A stretch of 34,090 nt of DNA from a virus, in IMG/VR virus record IMGVR_UViG_3300034111_000208, positions 1 through 34,090 of that record; one strand, 5' to 3'. Both the position numbers and the translations under genes were made by a program. The notes beneath the pieces were generated by a model, which was not told where the DNA came from, ran no database searches, and worked only from the letters and a program-made list of their open reading frames with translations. Shown here one piece after another: positions 6,713 through 14,054 of the stretch (within the stretch, counting starts at the first letter, position 1; every line of letters starts with the position of its first letter).

Positions 6713-7738
6713 ATGAAGATTCCCGAGTCAGAGCATAACATTCAGTCATTGATTGACAGGCACCATGAGGCCATTGCTGAGGTGCCACGCCCACATCTTG
6801 GAGCCAGTACGCTTGGCCATGTGTGTGATCGGTGGCTGTGGCTGTCGTTTCGCTGGGCTGTGCAGCCGAGCTTCCCTGGTCGAATCCTGCGCCTGTTTCG
6901 TCGTGGCCACCAAGAGGAGGCCAACATCATCAGCGACCTTCGTGCCATTGGCATCGATGTGCGCAAGGTGTCTTCCCAGCACCGTGTAGACTTTGGCTGC
7001 CATGTGTCTGGATCGCTGGATGCAATCATCGACAAGGGTGTGCCAGAAGCGCCAAAGTCCAAGCACATTGCTGAGTTCAAGACGGCATCCAAAAAAGCAT
7101 TTGACGATCTGGAGAAGAATGGCGTGGAGAAGTCCAAGCCTGAGCACTTTGTGCAGATGCAGGTCTACATGGCAGGCACTGGCATTGATCGTGCGCTGTA
7201 TTTGACTGTCTGCAAGGATGATGACCGCATCCACACCGAGCGCGTGAAGTTCGACAAGGATGTGGCGCACAAGGCCATTGTTCGTGGCAAGCGCATTGCT
7301 TTGAGTGATCGCATGCCTGAGCCGATTAGCTCGGATGCGAGCTGGTATCAGTGCAAGTTCTGCGATGCGCATGAGTTCTGCCACCAGTCCAAGACCACCA
7401 AGCATGTGAACTGCCGCACCTGCGCTTTAGCCACACCAATGCCTGATTCGACTTGGCACTGCGCCAAGTGGGATGCTGAGATTCCTTTGGATTCCCAGCG
7501 CACTGGTTGCGAGTCGCATGTTCTGCATCCTGATCTGGTTCCTTGGCAGCGCAAGGATGGGCCGGACGAGTTCACTGCTGTGTATGAGATCAATGGTGTG
7601 AATCTGGCCAATGGAGACCCTGAGCAGGAAGGTGTTTGGGGTAGCAAAGAGTTGCTGGCCAATTCCGATGCTTGCGCCAGCGGTGATGCGTTCATCGCTG
7701 AGATGCGCAAGGACTTCGGCGGGAGGATTGTGGGATGA
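6713..7738 (+). CDS. PD-(D/E)XK exonuclease with Cys-rich C-terminus
   Basis: A 341-residue nuclease of the PD-(D/E)XK (Cas4/RecB-like) superfamily. The core is visible as GSLDAI with D103, AEFKT with E121 and K123, and QMQVYM at 148-153. The C-terminal part has many cysteines (214, 217, 223, 234, 237, 250, 266) plus Cys38 near the N-terminus. That pattern resembles iron-sulfur binding in Cas4-type nucleases, but it could also bind zinc. The enzyme probably makes 3' single-stranded ends for the Sak4-like ATPase and DUF669 protein. AAAGGAG precedes the ATG, and the stop overlaps the next start (ATGA). Confidence 0.8.
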   Translation: MKIPESEHNIQSLIDRHHEAIAEVPRPHLGASTLGHVCDRWLWLSFRWAVQPSFPGRILRLFRRGHQEEANIISDLRAIGIDVRKVSSQHRVDFGCHVSGSLDAIIDKGVPEAPKSKHIAEFKTASKKAFDDLEKNGVEKSKPEHFVQMQVYMAGTGIDRALYLTVCKDDDRIHTERVKFDKDVAHKAIVRGKRIALSDRMPEPISSDASWYQCKFCDAHEFCHQSKTTKHVNCRTCALATPMPDSTWHCAKWDAEIPLDSQRTGCESHVLHPDLVPWQRKDGPDEFTAVYEINGVNLANGDPEQEGVWGSKELLANSDACASGDAFIAEMRKDFGGRIVG

Positions 7739-8127
7739 CTATCGAAGCAATGAAACAGGCTCTAGAGGCGTTGGAGAAAGCCACGCCGGTCAGAGCCAAA
7801 GACCCGCAGATGCAGGCTGACGCAATCGTCGCCCTCCGCACCGCCATCGAGGCCGCTGAAAAGATGGAGCCTCGGTGCGCGGTAATCGTGGAGGTGTTCG
7901 GAAAAGACTGGCGGCTTGACTACATGTCGCTCCCCGTTGGAAAGCACAGGCTCTACACGCAGGAATATGTTTACACCACCCCACCCGCAGCACAGCGCAC
8001 ATGGGTCGGGCTGACGGATAAGCAAATCGCACTGATTGCTGCGGCGTCTGGCGGGCTGGCGTCTGACTTTGTAATCACTGTTGCTCGCGCCATCGAAGCC
8101 AAACTCAAGGAGAAGAACAATGGCTGA
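7735..8127 (+). CDS. Hypothetical phage protein with repeat-type C-terminus (130 aa)
   Basis: A modular small phage protein of unknown function. It opens with a helical MTIEAMKQALEALEK segment, has a Pro-rich linker (TTPPAAQRT), and ends in a helical ARAIEAKLKEKN segment. The same plan is seen in the 201-residue protein at 12446-13051, and the two genes share exact DNA stretches of 18 and 31 bp. It overlaps the exonuclease stop by ATGA and the following gene by 8 bp, so it is an operon member. Confidence 0.75.
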   Translation: MTIEAMKQALEALEKATPVRAKDPQMQADAIVALRTAIEAAEKMEPRCAVIVEVFGKDWRLDYMSLPVGKHRLYTQEYVYTTPPAAQRTWVGLTDKQIALIAAASGGLASDFVITVARAIEAKLKEKNNG

Positions 8128-8398
8128 AGAAGTGTCACTCGAAGTCGCCATTGAAGTGGTGCTGCGAAACGGGCCGACCTTCGAAACGATTGCAGGGCTT
8201 TGCAAGATGGCAGCAGAAGCCGAGCGCAATCGCACATGGACGCAGGCGCACTGGACTGAGTACGAGCGCAGCATTGCCGCAGCCGAACGCAAGCGCCTGC
8301 ACGACAAGTTCATGGAGATTCACAAGTCGCAGCAGCACAGCAACAACTACTGGCACTTTGCCGCACGCAAGATCATGGAGGAACCTGATGTTGCGTGA
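8120..8398 (+). CDS. Small hypothetical protein (92 aa)
   Basis: I do not recognise this family. It is charged and helical, with a likely coiled coil at about 30-70 (AEAERNRTWT and IAAAERKRLHDKF). No Cys pair or membrane segment is seen. I chose the ATG at 8120 because AAGGAG lies upstream, inside the end of the preceding gene. The 3' end overlaps the helicase start by 11 bp, which suggests coupled translation with the helicase. Confidence 0.7.
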   Translation: MAEEVSLEVAIEVVLRNGPTFETIAGLCKMAAEAERNRTWTQAHWTEYERSIAAAERKRLHDKFMEIHKSQQHSNNYWHFAARKIMEEPDVA

Positions 8399-9980
8399 CT
8401 ACCAACAGCGAACCATCGACCAGCTTTATGCGTGGTTTGAGGCAGGCCACGCAGGCAATCCCTGCCTGGTGCTGCCGACCGGGTCCGGCAAGAGCCACAT
8501 CGTGGCTGCGCTGTGCAAGGATGCCTTGCAGAACTGGCCCGAGACCCGTGTGCTGATGCTGACCCATGTCAAGGAGCTGATCGAGCAGAACGCCGAGAAG
8601 ATGCGCCAGCACTGGCCTGGTGCACCGATGGGGATCTACAGCGCGAGCATTGGCCGCAAGGACTTGGGGGAGCCGATCACGTTTGCTGGCATCCAGTCGG
8701 TGCGAAGCAAGGCGCGAGAGCTGGGACACATCGACCTGGTGATCATTGACGAGTGCCACTTGGTCAACCACAAAGACGAAGGCGGATACCGCAAGCTGCT
8801 GGCCGAACTGAAAGCGATCAACGCGAGCCTGCGCGTGATTGGTCTCACGGCCACGCCGTACCGCTTGGGGCATGGCCTGATAACCGACAAGCCTGCGATG
8901 TTCGATGACCTGCTGACGCCGGTGAGCATTGAGGAGCTGGTGTTCAAGGGGTATCTGTCTACCCTGCGCTCGAAGATCACCAAGGCCAAGCTGGATGTCA
9001 CTGGTGTGAAGAAGCGCGGGGGCGAGTTTATCGAATCCGAGCTGCAAGCTGCTGTGGACACGGACGACAAGAATCAGGCCGTGGTGCGCGAGGTGGTGGC
9101 CCTGGCCGGTGAGCGCAAGGCGTGGCTGTTCTTTTGTGCTGGTGTGCAGCACGCGCAGCACGTGGCCGAAGCCCTGCGCCAGCAGGGGGTAAGTGCTGAG
9201 TGTGTGACTGGTGAAACTCCGAAGAAGGAGCGCGAGCGCATCCTGACCGACTTCAAGGCTGGGCGACTGCGTGCGCTGACCAACGCCAACGTGCTGACGA
9301 CTGGCTTTGATTATCCCGACATTGACCTGGTGGCCATGCTGCGCCCAACCATGAGCGCCAGCCTTTATGTGCAGATGGCTGGCAGGGGCATGAGGGTCAA
9401 GAGCCACACCGATCACTGCCTGGTGCTGGACTTTGCTGGTGTGGTGGAGACCCATGGCCCGATCACCAATGTGCAGCCGCCGAAGAAGTCTGGTGGAGAT
9501 GGTGAGGGCGAAGCGCCTGTGAAGGTGTGCGATCACTGTGGGGAGCTGGTTCATATCTCTGTGATGACCTGCCCGTCGTGCGGTGAGCAGTTCCCCGAGC
9601 CTGTGAAGAAGGCGATGGTGCTGCGCAATGACGACATCATGGGTCTGGAGGGCAAAGAGCTGGAGGTGAGCAGCTGGGCCTGGCGCAAGCACATCAGCAA
9701 GGCCTCTGGCATTGAGATGCTGGCGGTGACTTATTACGGGGGGCTGAGTGACCAGCCGATCACTGAATATTTGCCAATCATGCACGAGGGTTACGCTGGC
9801 CAGAGAGCGATGGGCCTGCTGCTGAGTATTGCGAACAGCGCCAGCATTGTGCCTGGTGGCCTGAAAGTGCAGAGCATGATCGAGATGGTGCAGAACATGA
9901 ACAACACCACGCCGCCGAAGCTGATCGAGTATCGCAAGGACGGGAAATTTTTTAGAGTGATGAAAAGGAGCTGGGAATGA
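8388..9980 (+). CDS. SF2 DEAD/DEAH-type helicase
   Basis: A 530-residue superfamily 2 helicase of the SSL2/RecG-like COG1061 kind. Walker A PTGSGKS is at 30-36, DECH at 121-124 and TATP at 154-157; motif VI-like QMAGRGMR follows in the second RecA domain. A zinc-ribbon (CDHC then CPSC) lies at about 380-400, followed by a C-terminal domain of unknown role. Such phage helicases help start replication or remodel recombination intermediates. The frame is open further upstream, but the ATG at 8388 has GGAGG before it and starts the typical LRDYQQR motif. The stop overlaps the next start (ATGA). Confidence 0.87.
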   Translation: MLRDYQQRTIDQLYAWFEAGHAGNPCLVLPTGSGKSHIVAALCKDALQNWPETRVLMLTHVKELIEQNAEKMRQHWPGAPMGIYSASIGRKDLGEPITFAGIQSVRSKARELGHIDLVIIDECHLVNHKDEGGYRKLLAELKAINASLRVIGLTATPYRLGHGLITDKPAMFDDLLTPVSIEELVFKGYLSTLRSKITKAKLDVTGVKKRGGEFIESELQAAVDTDDKNQAVVREVVALAGERKAWLFFCAGVQHAQHVAEALRQQGVSAECVTGETPKKERERILTDFKAGRLRALTNANVLTTGFDYPDIDLVAMLRPTMSASLYVQMAGRGMRVKSHTDHCLVLDFAGVVETHGPITNVQPPKKSGGDGEGEAPVKVCDHCGELVHISVMTCPSCGEQFPEPVKKAMVLRNDDIMGLEGKELEVSSWAWRKHISKASGIEMLAVTYYGGLSDQPITEYLPIMHEGYAGQRAMGLLLSIANSASIVPGGLKVQSMIEMVQNMNNTTPPKLIEYRKDGKFFRVMKRSWE

Positions 9981-10135
9981 TGGATGTGATCGACGAAATG
10001 GTGAAGGCGCAGAAGCTGCGTGAGTGTGATTTGTGTAAGCTGCAAAGCGAGCCGAGAGGCGGTGTCGAGGTACGTGCGAAGTGGCACTGCGCTCGATGCT
10101 GGGTGAAGTTGATGCAGCAAAGGGGGCTGAAATGA
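9977..10135 (+). CDS. Small zinc-ribbon protein (52 aa)
   Basis: A short gene with two CxxC pairs (C17/C20 and C38/C41), a classic small zinc ribbon. Its ATG overlaps the helicase stop and its TGA overlaps the next start, so it is tightly embedded in the operon. AAAGGAG lies 8-14 nt upstream. It may be a zinc-binding partner of the helicase or a small transcription factor; I cannot decide between these. Confidence 0.65.
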   Translation: MMDVIDEMVKAQKLRECDLCKLQSEPRGGVEVRAKWHCARCWVKLMQQRGLK

Positions 10136-10326
10136 GCAGGCCACCCGAACCCGAGTTCTTGGTCCAGTGGCGCGAGTGGGATCGTGCTGGGCCGCCACGC
10201 TGCTGCCATACGTGCGAGAACTATGGCCACGATGGTCTGTGTGTTGAGTTCTTCATGAAGCCGCCAGCCGAGTTTGCAGAGGCTGTGGGCGAATGCCCGA
10301 AGTGGATGCTGGAGATCCCGTTTTGA
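10132..10326 (+). CDS. Small Cys-rich protein (64 aa)
   Basis: A 64-residue protein with five cysteines (24, 25, 28, 37, 55) in CCHTCENYGHDGLC and GECPKW, a pattern seen in small phage proteins of unknown function that probably bind a metal. The frame is open 51 bp further upstream, but the ATG at 10132 overlaps the zinc-ribbon stop as ATGA and is the better start. The next gene, for a VRR-NUC nuclease, begins at or just before its stop. Confidence 0.68.
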   Translation: MSRPPEPEFLVQWREWDRAGPPRCCHTCENYGHDGLCVEFFMKPPAEFAEAVGECPKWMLEIPF

Positions 10327-10682
10327 CCGCCGAGCGCATACCCACCGAGCATGAAGAACAGCGCGAGGTGGTGCGCTGGTTCCGCCAGACTTACAAAGGG
10401 GTGCGGATCTTTGCCATCCCAAATGGCGGTGCGCGAAGCCCTGCCACCGCTGGCCGCTTGAAAGCCGAGGGCGTTTCCTCTGGTGTGCCTGATCTGTTTG
10501 TGCCTGCCTGGGGGCTGTGGGTGGAGATGAAGCGCACGAAGGGTGGCGCGGTCAGTGCCGAGCAAAAGGACTGGATCAAATACCTCGAAGAAGTGGGTTA
10601 TTGTGTTAAAGTGTGCAAAGGTGCTGAGGCTGCAAAAGGGCAGATTCAGGCCTTTTTTAACGAAGGAAAATTTATACCATGA
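10323..10682 (+). CDS. VRR-NUC domain nuclease
   Basis: A small PD-(D/E)XK nuclease of the VRR-NUC family, whose phage members are thought to cut branched DNA such as Holliday junctions. The family pattern is plain: EHEEQREVVRWFR, then IPNGG, SGVPDLFVP, LWVEMKRTKGG and SAEQKDWI. Active-site residues are the Asp of GVPDL and the Glu/Lys of VEMK. The start is uncertain: the TTG at 10323 overlaps the preceding TGA and has GGAG upstream, while an ATG at 10293 would add ten residues but lacks a good ribosome site. The stop overlaps the next start. Confidence 0.85.
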   Translation: MTAERIPTEHEEQREVVRWFRQTYKGVRIFAIPNGGARSPATAGRLKAEGVSSGVPDLFVPAWGLWVEMKRTKGGAVSAEQKDWIKYLEEVGYCVKVCKGAEAAKGQIQAFFNEGKFIP

Positions 10683-10918
10683 GCACACGCATTTACCTGG
10701 TCACGGATGTGGAGACCAACAAGCACCGCCTGATTCGCGCAAGCAACCAGGCCCAAGCCATCAAGTACGCCGCCCAGACCCGTTTCGACATCGAGGTGGC
10801 TGGCCAGGACGATCTGGTGAGCCTGCTCACTGGTGGCACGGCCATCGAGCTGGCTGGCGCTGGTGCGACGATGGATATGTTCGAGGAGGCGATCTCCAAC
10901 GCTGGGGGGACTGACTGA
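10679..10918 (+). CDS. Small hypothetical protein (79 aa)
   Basis: I do not recognise a characterised family. It begins MSTRIYLVTDVETNKHRLIRA and continues NQAQAIKYAAQTRFDIEVA, a beta-hairpin then helix pattern often seen in small phage proteins. The C-terminal half is Gly/Ala-rich and uncharged. It overlaps the VRR-NUC stop (ATGA), has AAGGAA upstream, and shares its last base with the next ATG. Confidence 0.7.
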   Translation: MSTRIYLVTDVETNKHRLIRASNQAQAIKYAAQTRFDIEVAGQDDLVSLLTGGTAIELAGAGATMDMFEEAISNAGGTD

Positions 10919-11085
10919 TGTCGACCGACAAGATTAAAGACCGCTACATGACGTTGCGGCTGCCTGCTGATGTGGAGATCGAGCTGCGGAAGATGGCCGA
11001 GGAGAACACCCGCACGCTGGCCGCGCAGATCTTGCATTGCATCAAGCTGGAGCTGGCACGCCAGTCTGAGAAGGTGAAAGCATGA
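10918..11085 (+). CDS. Small ribbon-helix-helix-like protein (55 aa)
   Basis: A 55-residue protein fitting the Arc/MetJ ribbon-helix-helix plan: a short strand (YMTLRLPADV), helix 1 (EIELRKMAEENT) and helix 2 (TLAAQILHCIKLELAR). Such proteins bind DNA as dimers and often repress transcription. Its ATG overlaps the preceding stop and its TGA overlaps the next ATG, so it is firmly embedded in the operon. It may be a second regulator of the phage; the target is unknown. Confidence 0.68.
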   Translation: MSTDKIKDRYMTLRLPADVEIELRKMAEENTRTLAAQILHCIKLELARQSEKVKA

Positions 11086-11711
11086 CCAAGCCTGACCCAT
11101 ACGCAAGCGAAGCGGAAACGCTGTCGTTGTTGCAGCGCGACAAGCGCAGCATGGCCGAGATCACCGTCGATCGGATGGTGGATGAGCTGGGAGCCTGGGA
11201 GCAAGGGGCCGAGCCTTTTGTGGTGGCACGCCAGATCGCTGTGGCTTTGCTGGAAGAAGTGCAGGCCAGCAACTACAAGCGCACCGAGGCCTGGTTGAAG
11301 GCCTGCGGCAAAGAGCCTGGGGCTGAGGATCTGTCTGTGCAGATTGGTTGCCACCTGGAGGAGTTCTGCGAGTTCTTGGGGGCGCTGCGAAGCGACTCTG
11401 AGGGCTACGGCAAGTTGTTGGAGCGCACGCGCACCGATCTGGAGTGGTTCGCTGGCAAGTTGAAGCGCCGTGAGCAGTTCGTCTACATCCCGACGCACCT
11501 GCGGATTGATGCTTTGGACGCGCTGTGCGATACCGAGGTCACTGGCAATGGCGTGGCTTACCTGGCCAGCATGAACAAGCCGGGGGCCGATCGTGCTGTG
11601 CTGGACTCGAACGATGCCAAGCTGGTCGATGGCAAGCCGGTGATTCTCGAAGGCGGGAAGATCGGCAAGCCAGAGAGCTGGAAAGCGCCAGATATTCGGG
11701 GGTTTGTGTGA
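11082..11711 (+). CDS. MazG-like / phosphoribosyl-ATP-type pyrophosphohydrolase
   Basis: A 209-residue protein resembling the all-alpha NTP pyrophosphohydrolases (MazG/PRA-PH-like) encoded by many phages. The C-terminal section has the recognisable order HLRIDALDALCDTEV, then ASMNKPGADR, NDAKLVDGKPV, LEGGKIGKPESW and PDI. The N-terminal half is helical and acidic (LEEFCEFLGAL). These enzymes hydrolyse nucleoside triphosphates and may clear unusual nucleotides or blunt the host stress response. The metal-binding EExxE/ExxD set is less regular than in MazG itself, so substrate is unknown. The start overlaps the preceding stop (ATGA). Confidence 0.65.
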   Translation: MTKPDPYASEAETLSLLQRDKRSMAEITVDRMVDELGAWEQGAEPFVVARQIAVALLEEVQASNYKRTEAWLKACGKEPGAEDLSVQIGCHLEEFCEFLGALRSDSEGYGKLLERTRTDLEWFAGKLKRREQFVYIPTHLRIDALDALCDTEVTGNGVAYLASMNKPGADRAVLDSNDAKLVDGKPVILEGGKIGKPESWKAPDIRGFV

Positions 11712-12199
11712 AGAAGGCCGGGAAGAAAAGCCCGGCCCAAAGGCCGAAGCGCTACACCATCCTCGACGAGATGATGGCCAGCCCGACCGAGCCGCTGCCG
11801 CTGGCCTGGAAAACGTACCAGCTCACGCGCATGTACGAGGGTCTGGCCGCCATGGAAAAAGCGCCAAGCCCCACCACGGACGACTGGCGGGTGGTGTCGG
11901 ATGCGGTCAACTTGATGGAGACCCTGATCGAGACCATGCAAGTGTGCGAGGACAGTTCTGGCTTGCTGATGGATGCCATCACCGCGATGGCCCATGCTGG
12001 CCGCCGTAACACTGCCGGGGGCGCGATTCGGCTGGACGGTGCTGGTATCCAGGCCGTGCGTGCTGTGCTGGAGGATTACGCCGCGCTGCTGGATGTGCTG
12101 CCTGCAAGGGCCATGATTCGCTGTCACCGACTGACTGAGAAACGCCTGCACGACCTGCTCGATGGCAGGCGCAAACCACACGATGTAGAGATCACCTAA
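11708..12199 (+). CDS. Hypothetical protein (163 aa)
   Basis: The protein is unnamed but resembles one seen in many Burkholderiales phages and prophages. It is helical, with PLPLAWKTYQLTRMYEGLAAME, a central VVSDAVNLMETLIETMQVCED and a C-terminal MIRCHRLTEKRLHDLLDG. The open frame extends upstream to 11525, but the start is taken as GTG at 11708, which overlaps the preceding TGA (GTGTGA). It is the last gene of the first rightward block; an 85 bp gap with a promoter follows. Confidence 0.7.
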   Translation: MKKAGKKSPAQRPKRYTILDEMMASPTEPLPLAWKTYQLTRMYEGLAAMEKAPSPTTDDWRVVSDAVNLMETLIETMQVCEDSSGLLMDAITAMAHAGRRNTAGGAIRLDGAGIQAVRAVLEDYAALLDVLPARAMIRCHRLTEKRLHDLLDGRRKPHDVEIT

Positions 12200-12219
12200 T
12201 TATGAGGGTTTTTACCTAG

Positions 12220-12250
12220 TTGCATGAGTTGTGGGAATTTGTGCTATACT
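12220..12250 (+). promoter_or_regulatory. Extended -10 promoter
   Basis: TATACT at 12245-12250 is preceded by TGC (an extended -10 element), and TTGCAT at 12220-12225 is a possible -35 at a long 19 bp spacing. It lies in the 85 bp gap 12200-12284, upstream of a three-gene block of small proteins. I see nothing else in this gap. Confidence 0.5.
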
Positions 12251-12284
12251 GTGGTCATCTTAAACAACTGGCAAGGAGCCGACC

Positions 12285-12449
12285 GTGAAAAACTCAAACT
12301 TTCAAACCCCACGTAACTTTGCAGACTGCACCTGGGTGCAGGGATATGGCCGCACAGAGCCGCTTTGGGAGCGCTTGGCTGGCTATGTGCTGGCCTTTGC
12401 CATTGGCGCTGGCTTGGCCTGCCTATTGGTGGCATGGTGGTCGTCATGA
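12285..12449 (+). CDS. Small membrane protein (54 aa)
   Basis: A GTG-started 54-residue protein with a good AAGGAG ribosome site. Its N-terminal half is soluble (FADCTWVQGYGRTEPLWE) and its C-terminal half is one membrane helix (LAGYVLAFAIGAGLACLLVA) ending WWSS. It follows the extended -10 promoter and overlaps the next gene as ATGA. A role at the host membrane is likely, such as exclusion or lysis control, but there is no family to name. Confidence 0.62.
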   Translation: MKNSNFQTPRNFADCTWVQGYGRTEPLWERLAGYVLAFAIGAGLACLLVAWWSS

Positions 12450-13051
12450 CTAAAGACGAAGCATTACGCCTTGCATTGGAGGCGTTGGAAAATTCAGAAC
12501 CAAATAAACGCAGAGGTGATGATGATTACCGTGAAATTGGATGGATGGAGCATCGTGAAGCCATCACCGCCATTAAAGCCGCACTAGAAGCGAAGGATGA
12601 GCCTATGCAAAAGCCTTGGGCGGTTGCTCGTGTAGATGACCTTGAACGAGGTGGGCGAACACGGGCTTTGGCGATGATGCTTGGTCTTGATGCACCCCTC
12701 TACGCCACCCCACCCGCAGCACCTGTGCAGGAGCCTGTGGCGCTCGATATAACCCTAGAGGGCGACGAAGCTCAGGCCCTGTACGACCAATTGGGTGATG
12801 ACCGCGAAAACCTGCACCCTATTCGCATGGTTGTCGGTGACGGACACAGTGGACACGGTCTTTATGTTGCACAAGCTGAGTATCAGGATGAAGGTGCGGT
12901 GCTGATTACGTCAATCACCCCACCACAGCGCAATCCGCTGACGGATGAGGAGATTGTTTTGATTGTGGCTGAGTGTGCGGCTTCTCATCAGCACACGGAC
13001 ATTCATTTTGCCCGAGCCATCGAAGCCAAACTCAAGGAGAAGAACACATGA
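12446..13051 (+). CDS. Hypothetical phage protein with repeat-type C-terminus (201 aa)
   Basis: A modular protein built like the 130-residue one at 7735-8127. It opens with MTKDEALRLALEALE, continues with a variable middle around a Pro-rich linker (YATPPAAPVQEPVAL), and ends LTDEEIVLIVAECA then FARAIEAKLKEKNT. Function unknown; such proteins are frequent in phages of Burkholderiales and Rhodocyclales. The frame is open upstream, but the ATG at 12446 overlaps the preceding stop and fits the neighbouring gene spacing. It overlaps the next gene by 4 bp. Confidence 0.72.
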   Translation: MTKDEALRLALEALENSEPNKRRGDDDYREIGWMEHREAITAIKAALEAKDEPMQKPWAVARVDDLERGGRTRALAMMLGLDAPLYATPPAAPVQEPVALDITLEGDEAQALYDQLGDDRENLHPIRMVVGDGHSGHGLYVAQAEYQDEGAVLITSITPPQRNPLTDEEIVLIVAECAASHQHTDIHFARAIEAKLKEKNT

Positions 13052-13236
13052 ACTGCTGTGACGAGTACGGCAATTGCAGACAGGGTCGTGACTGCCCTGT
13101 GCGCATTGCTCGTTCTCAACATCCTTCGATCTTGAAGCGCCAGTTAAAGCGACTGGCGTACTGGATGCTGACAGCCATGATTGGAATGCTGTGGCTGGCG
13201 CTTGTGCTGTACTGCACCTACGTTTACGCGAACTGA
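13048..13236 (+). CDS. Small Cys-rich membrane protein (62 aa)
   Basis: The N-terminus carries four cysteines in CCDEYGNCRQGRDCP, a motif I recall from small phage proteins of unknown function. A basic middle (ILKRQLKRL) leads into one membrane helix (YWMLTAMIGMLWLALVLYC). The basic flank suggests an N-in orientation. The ATG at 13048 overlaps the preceding stop and has AAGGAG upstream. It is the last rightward gene before the convergent point. Confidence 0.68.
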   Translation: MNCCDEYGNCRQGRDCPVRIARSQHPSILKRQLKRLAYWMLTAMIGMLWLALVLYCTYVYAN

Positions 13237-13239
13237 CGA

Positions 13240-13266
13240 GTGCCTGCCAAAGTCACTTGGCAGCAC
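13240..13266. other. Hairpin at the convergent gene ends
   Basis: CTGCCAA (13244-13250) and TTGGCAG (13257-13263) form a perfect stem around a 6-base loop. A further GTG/CAC pairing continues past a single C bulge. It lies between the two converging ends and overlaps the holin stop codon. No T run follows on either side, so if it terminates transcription it is weak or Rho-dependent. Confidence 0.5.
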
Positions 13267-13675
13267 CTCGCACCTTTTCCCATGATCGGCCTGCCACGTA
13301 GCCAGTCATCACGACACCGAACAGGGTCAACACTGGTTCAGGGATAGCAAGCATCCATTCCTTAAATCCTGCCGTGAATGCCGAAGCAGCTTCTGGCCTG
13401 AAAATGGTCAGGATTCCCATTGGGATACTCCACAGCAAGAGAACATAGACCACGTACAAGAACGATGGTCTCGCCCTGCTCGTCCATGGGTCTGTGCTTT
13501 GTGCCTCCGCGATGATGGCGCTCAGTTGCACCTTGATCTCGTCCAGGTCTCCAGCCTGCTGCATCTTGAGAAGTTCAAGTTGCGCCTGTGCTTTTGCTGT
13601 AGGGTCTGGGAATAGTTTGTCGATCAGCTTCGTTCCGATGCTGAAAATTCCACCAATGGTGACAGGGTCTATCAT
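13253..13675 (-). CDS. Holin, GTA-type 3TM family
   Basis: A 140-residue protein resembling the GTA_holin_3TM family, which forms pores so that the endolysin can reach the cell wall. The N-terminus (PVTIGGIFSIGTKLIDKLFP) is followed by an amphipathic region with Ala/Gln repeats (TAKAQAQLELLKMQQAGDL). Two clear membrane helices follow: FLYVVYVLLLWSIPMGILTI and PVLTLFGVVMTGYVAG. It is the final gene of the leftward late set, overlaps the endolysin stop by 4 bp, and ends at the convergent hairpin. Its place beside the peptidase gene supports the call. Confidence 0.8.
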   Translation of the reverse strand: MIDPVTIGGIFSIGTKLIDKLFPDPTAKAQAQLELLKMQQAGDLDEIKVQLSAIIAEAQSTDPWTSRARPSFLYVVYVLLLWSIPMGILTIFRPEAASAFTAGFKEWMLAIPEPVLTLFGVVMTGYVAGRSWEKVRGAAK

Positions 13676-14052
13676 GGGTATTTCCTTCGGTCGAGTTCGA
13701 AGTGTGGGCCATCTTTGAATGTGTTCCAGTCACCACCCCAGACGATGGCCACATCGAGCTGCTTGGCTGCCTCTTTCATGGCCGCAGCGATCTTGTGATA
13801 CAGCGGCCAGTCCCATCGAACCTCATCCTCAATCCAAGCCCCAAGATCGACCGCATGGCCAGTGATATGGCGTGAGTTGAGGGTCTGGCTTGCGCCAGAC
13901 TCCATGAGCGTTTTCTGACGCTCAGGAGTGCGCAGTCCTTCGAGCACTGTGAAGTCCACGGTGCTGATCTCAATGGCACGATCGACGACCTTACACAGGT
14001 CTTCATGCACGCCTTTGAGCCGCTGTTTTGACCTTGCGCCGAGCTTGTACAT
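13672..14052 (-). CDS. M15-family endolysin (L-Ala-D-Glu-type peptidase)
   Basis: A 126-residue cell-wall peptidase of the VanY/M15 family. SRHITGHAVD at 60-69 provides the zinc ligands H62 and D69; WGGDW at about 105-109 precedes the third ligand H117 in GPHFEL. It cleaves peptide crosslinks to release progeny. The frame is open to 14127, but the ATG at 14052 begins the conserved YKLGARSKQRLKGVH region and lies 2 bp after the preceding stop. No good ribosome site is visible, so translation is probably coupled to the upstream gene. Confidence 0.87.
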   Translation of the reverse strand: MYKLGARSKQRLKGVHEDLCKVVDRAIEISTVDFTVLEGLRTPERQKTLMESGASQTLNSRHITGHAVDLGAWIEDEVRWDWPLYHKIAAAMKEAAKQLDVAIVWGGDWNTFKDGPHFELDRRKYP

Positions 14053-14054
14053 GA

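Noticed and set aside
8373-9785. Open frame of 470 codons antisense to the SF2 helicase
   Set aside because: It mirrors codon bias of the helicase, has no domain motifs or ribosome site, and opposes a clearly coding gene with intact motifs.
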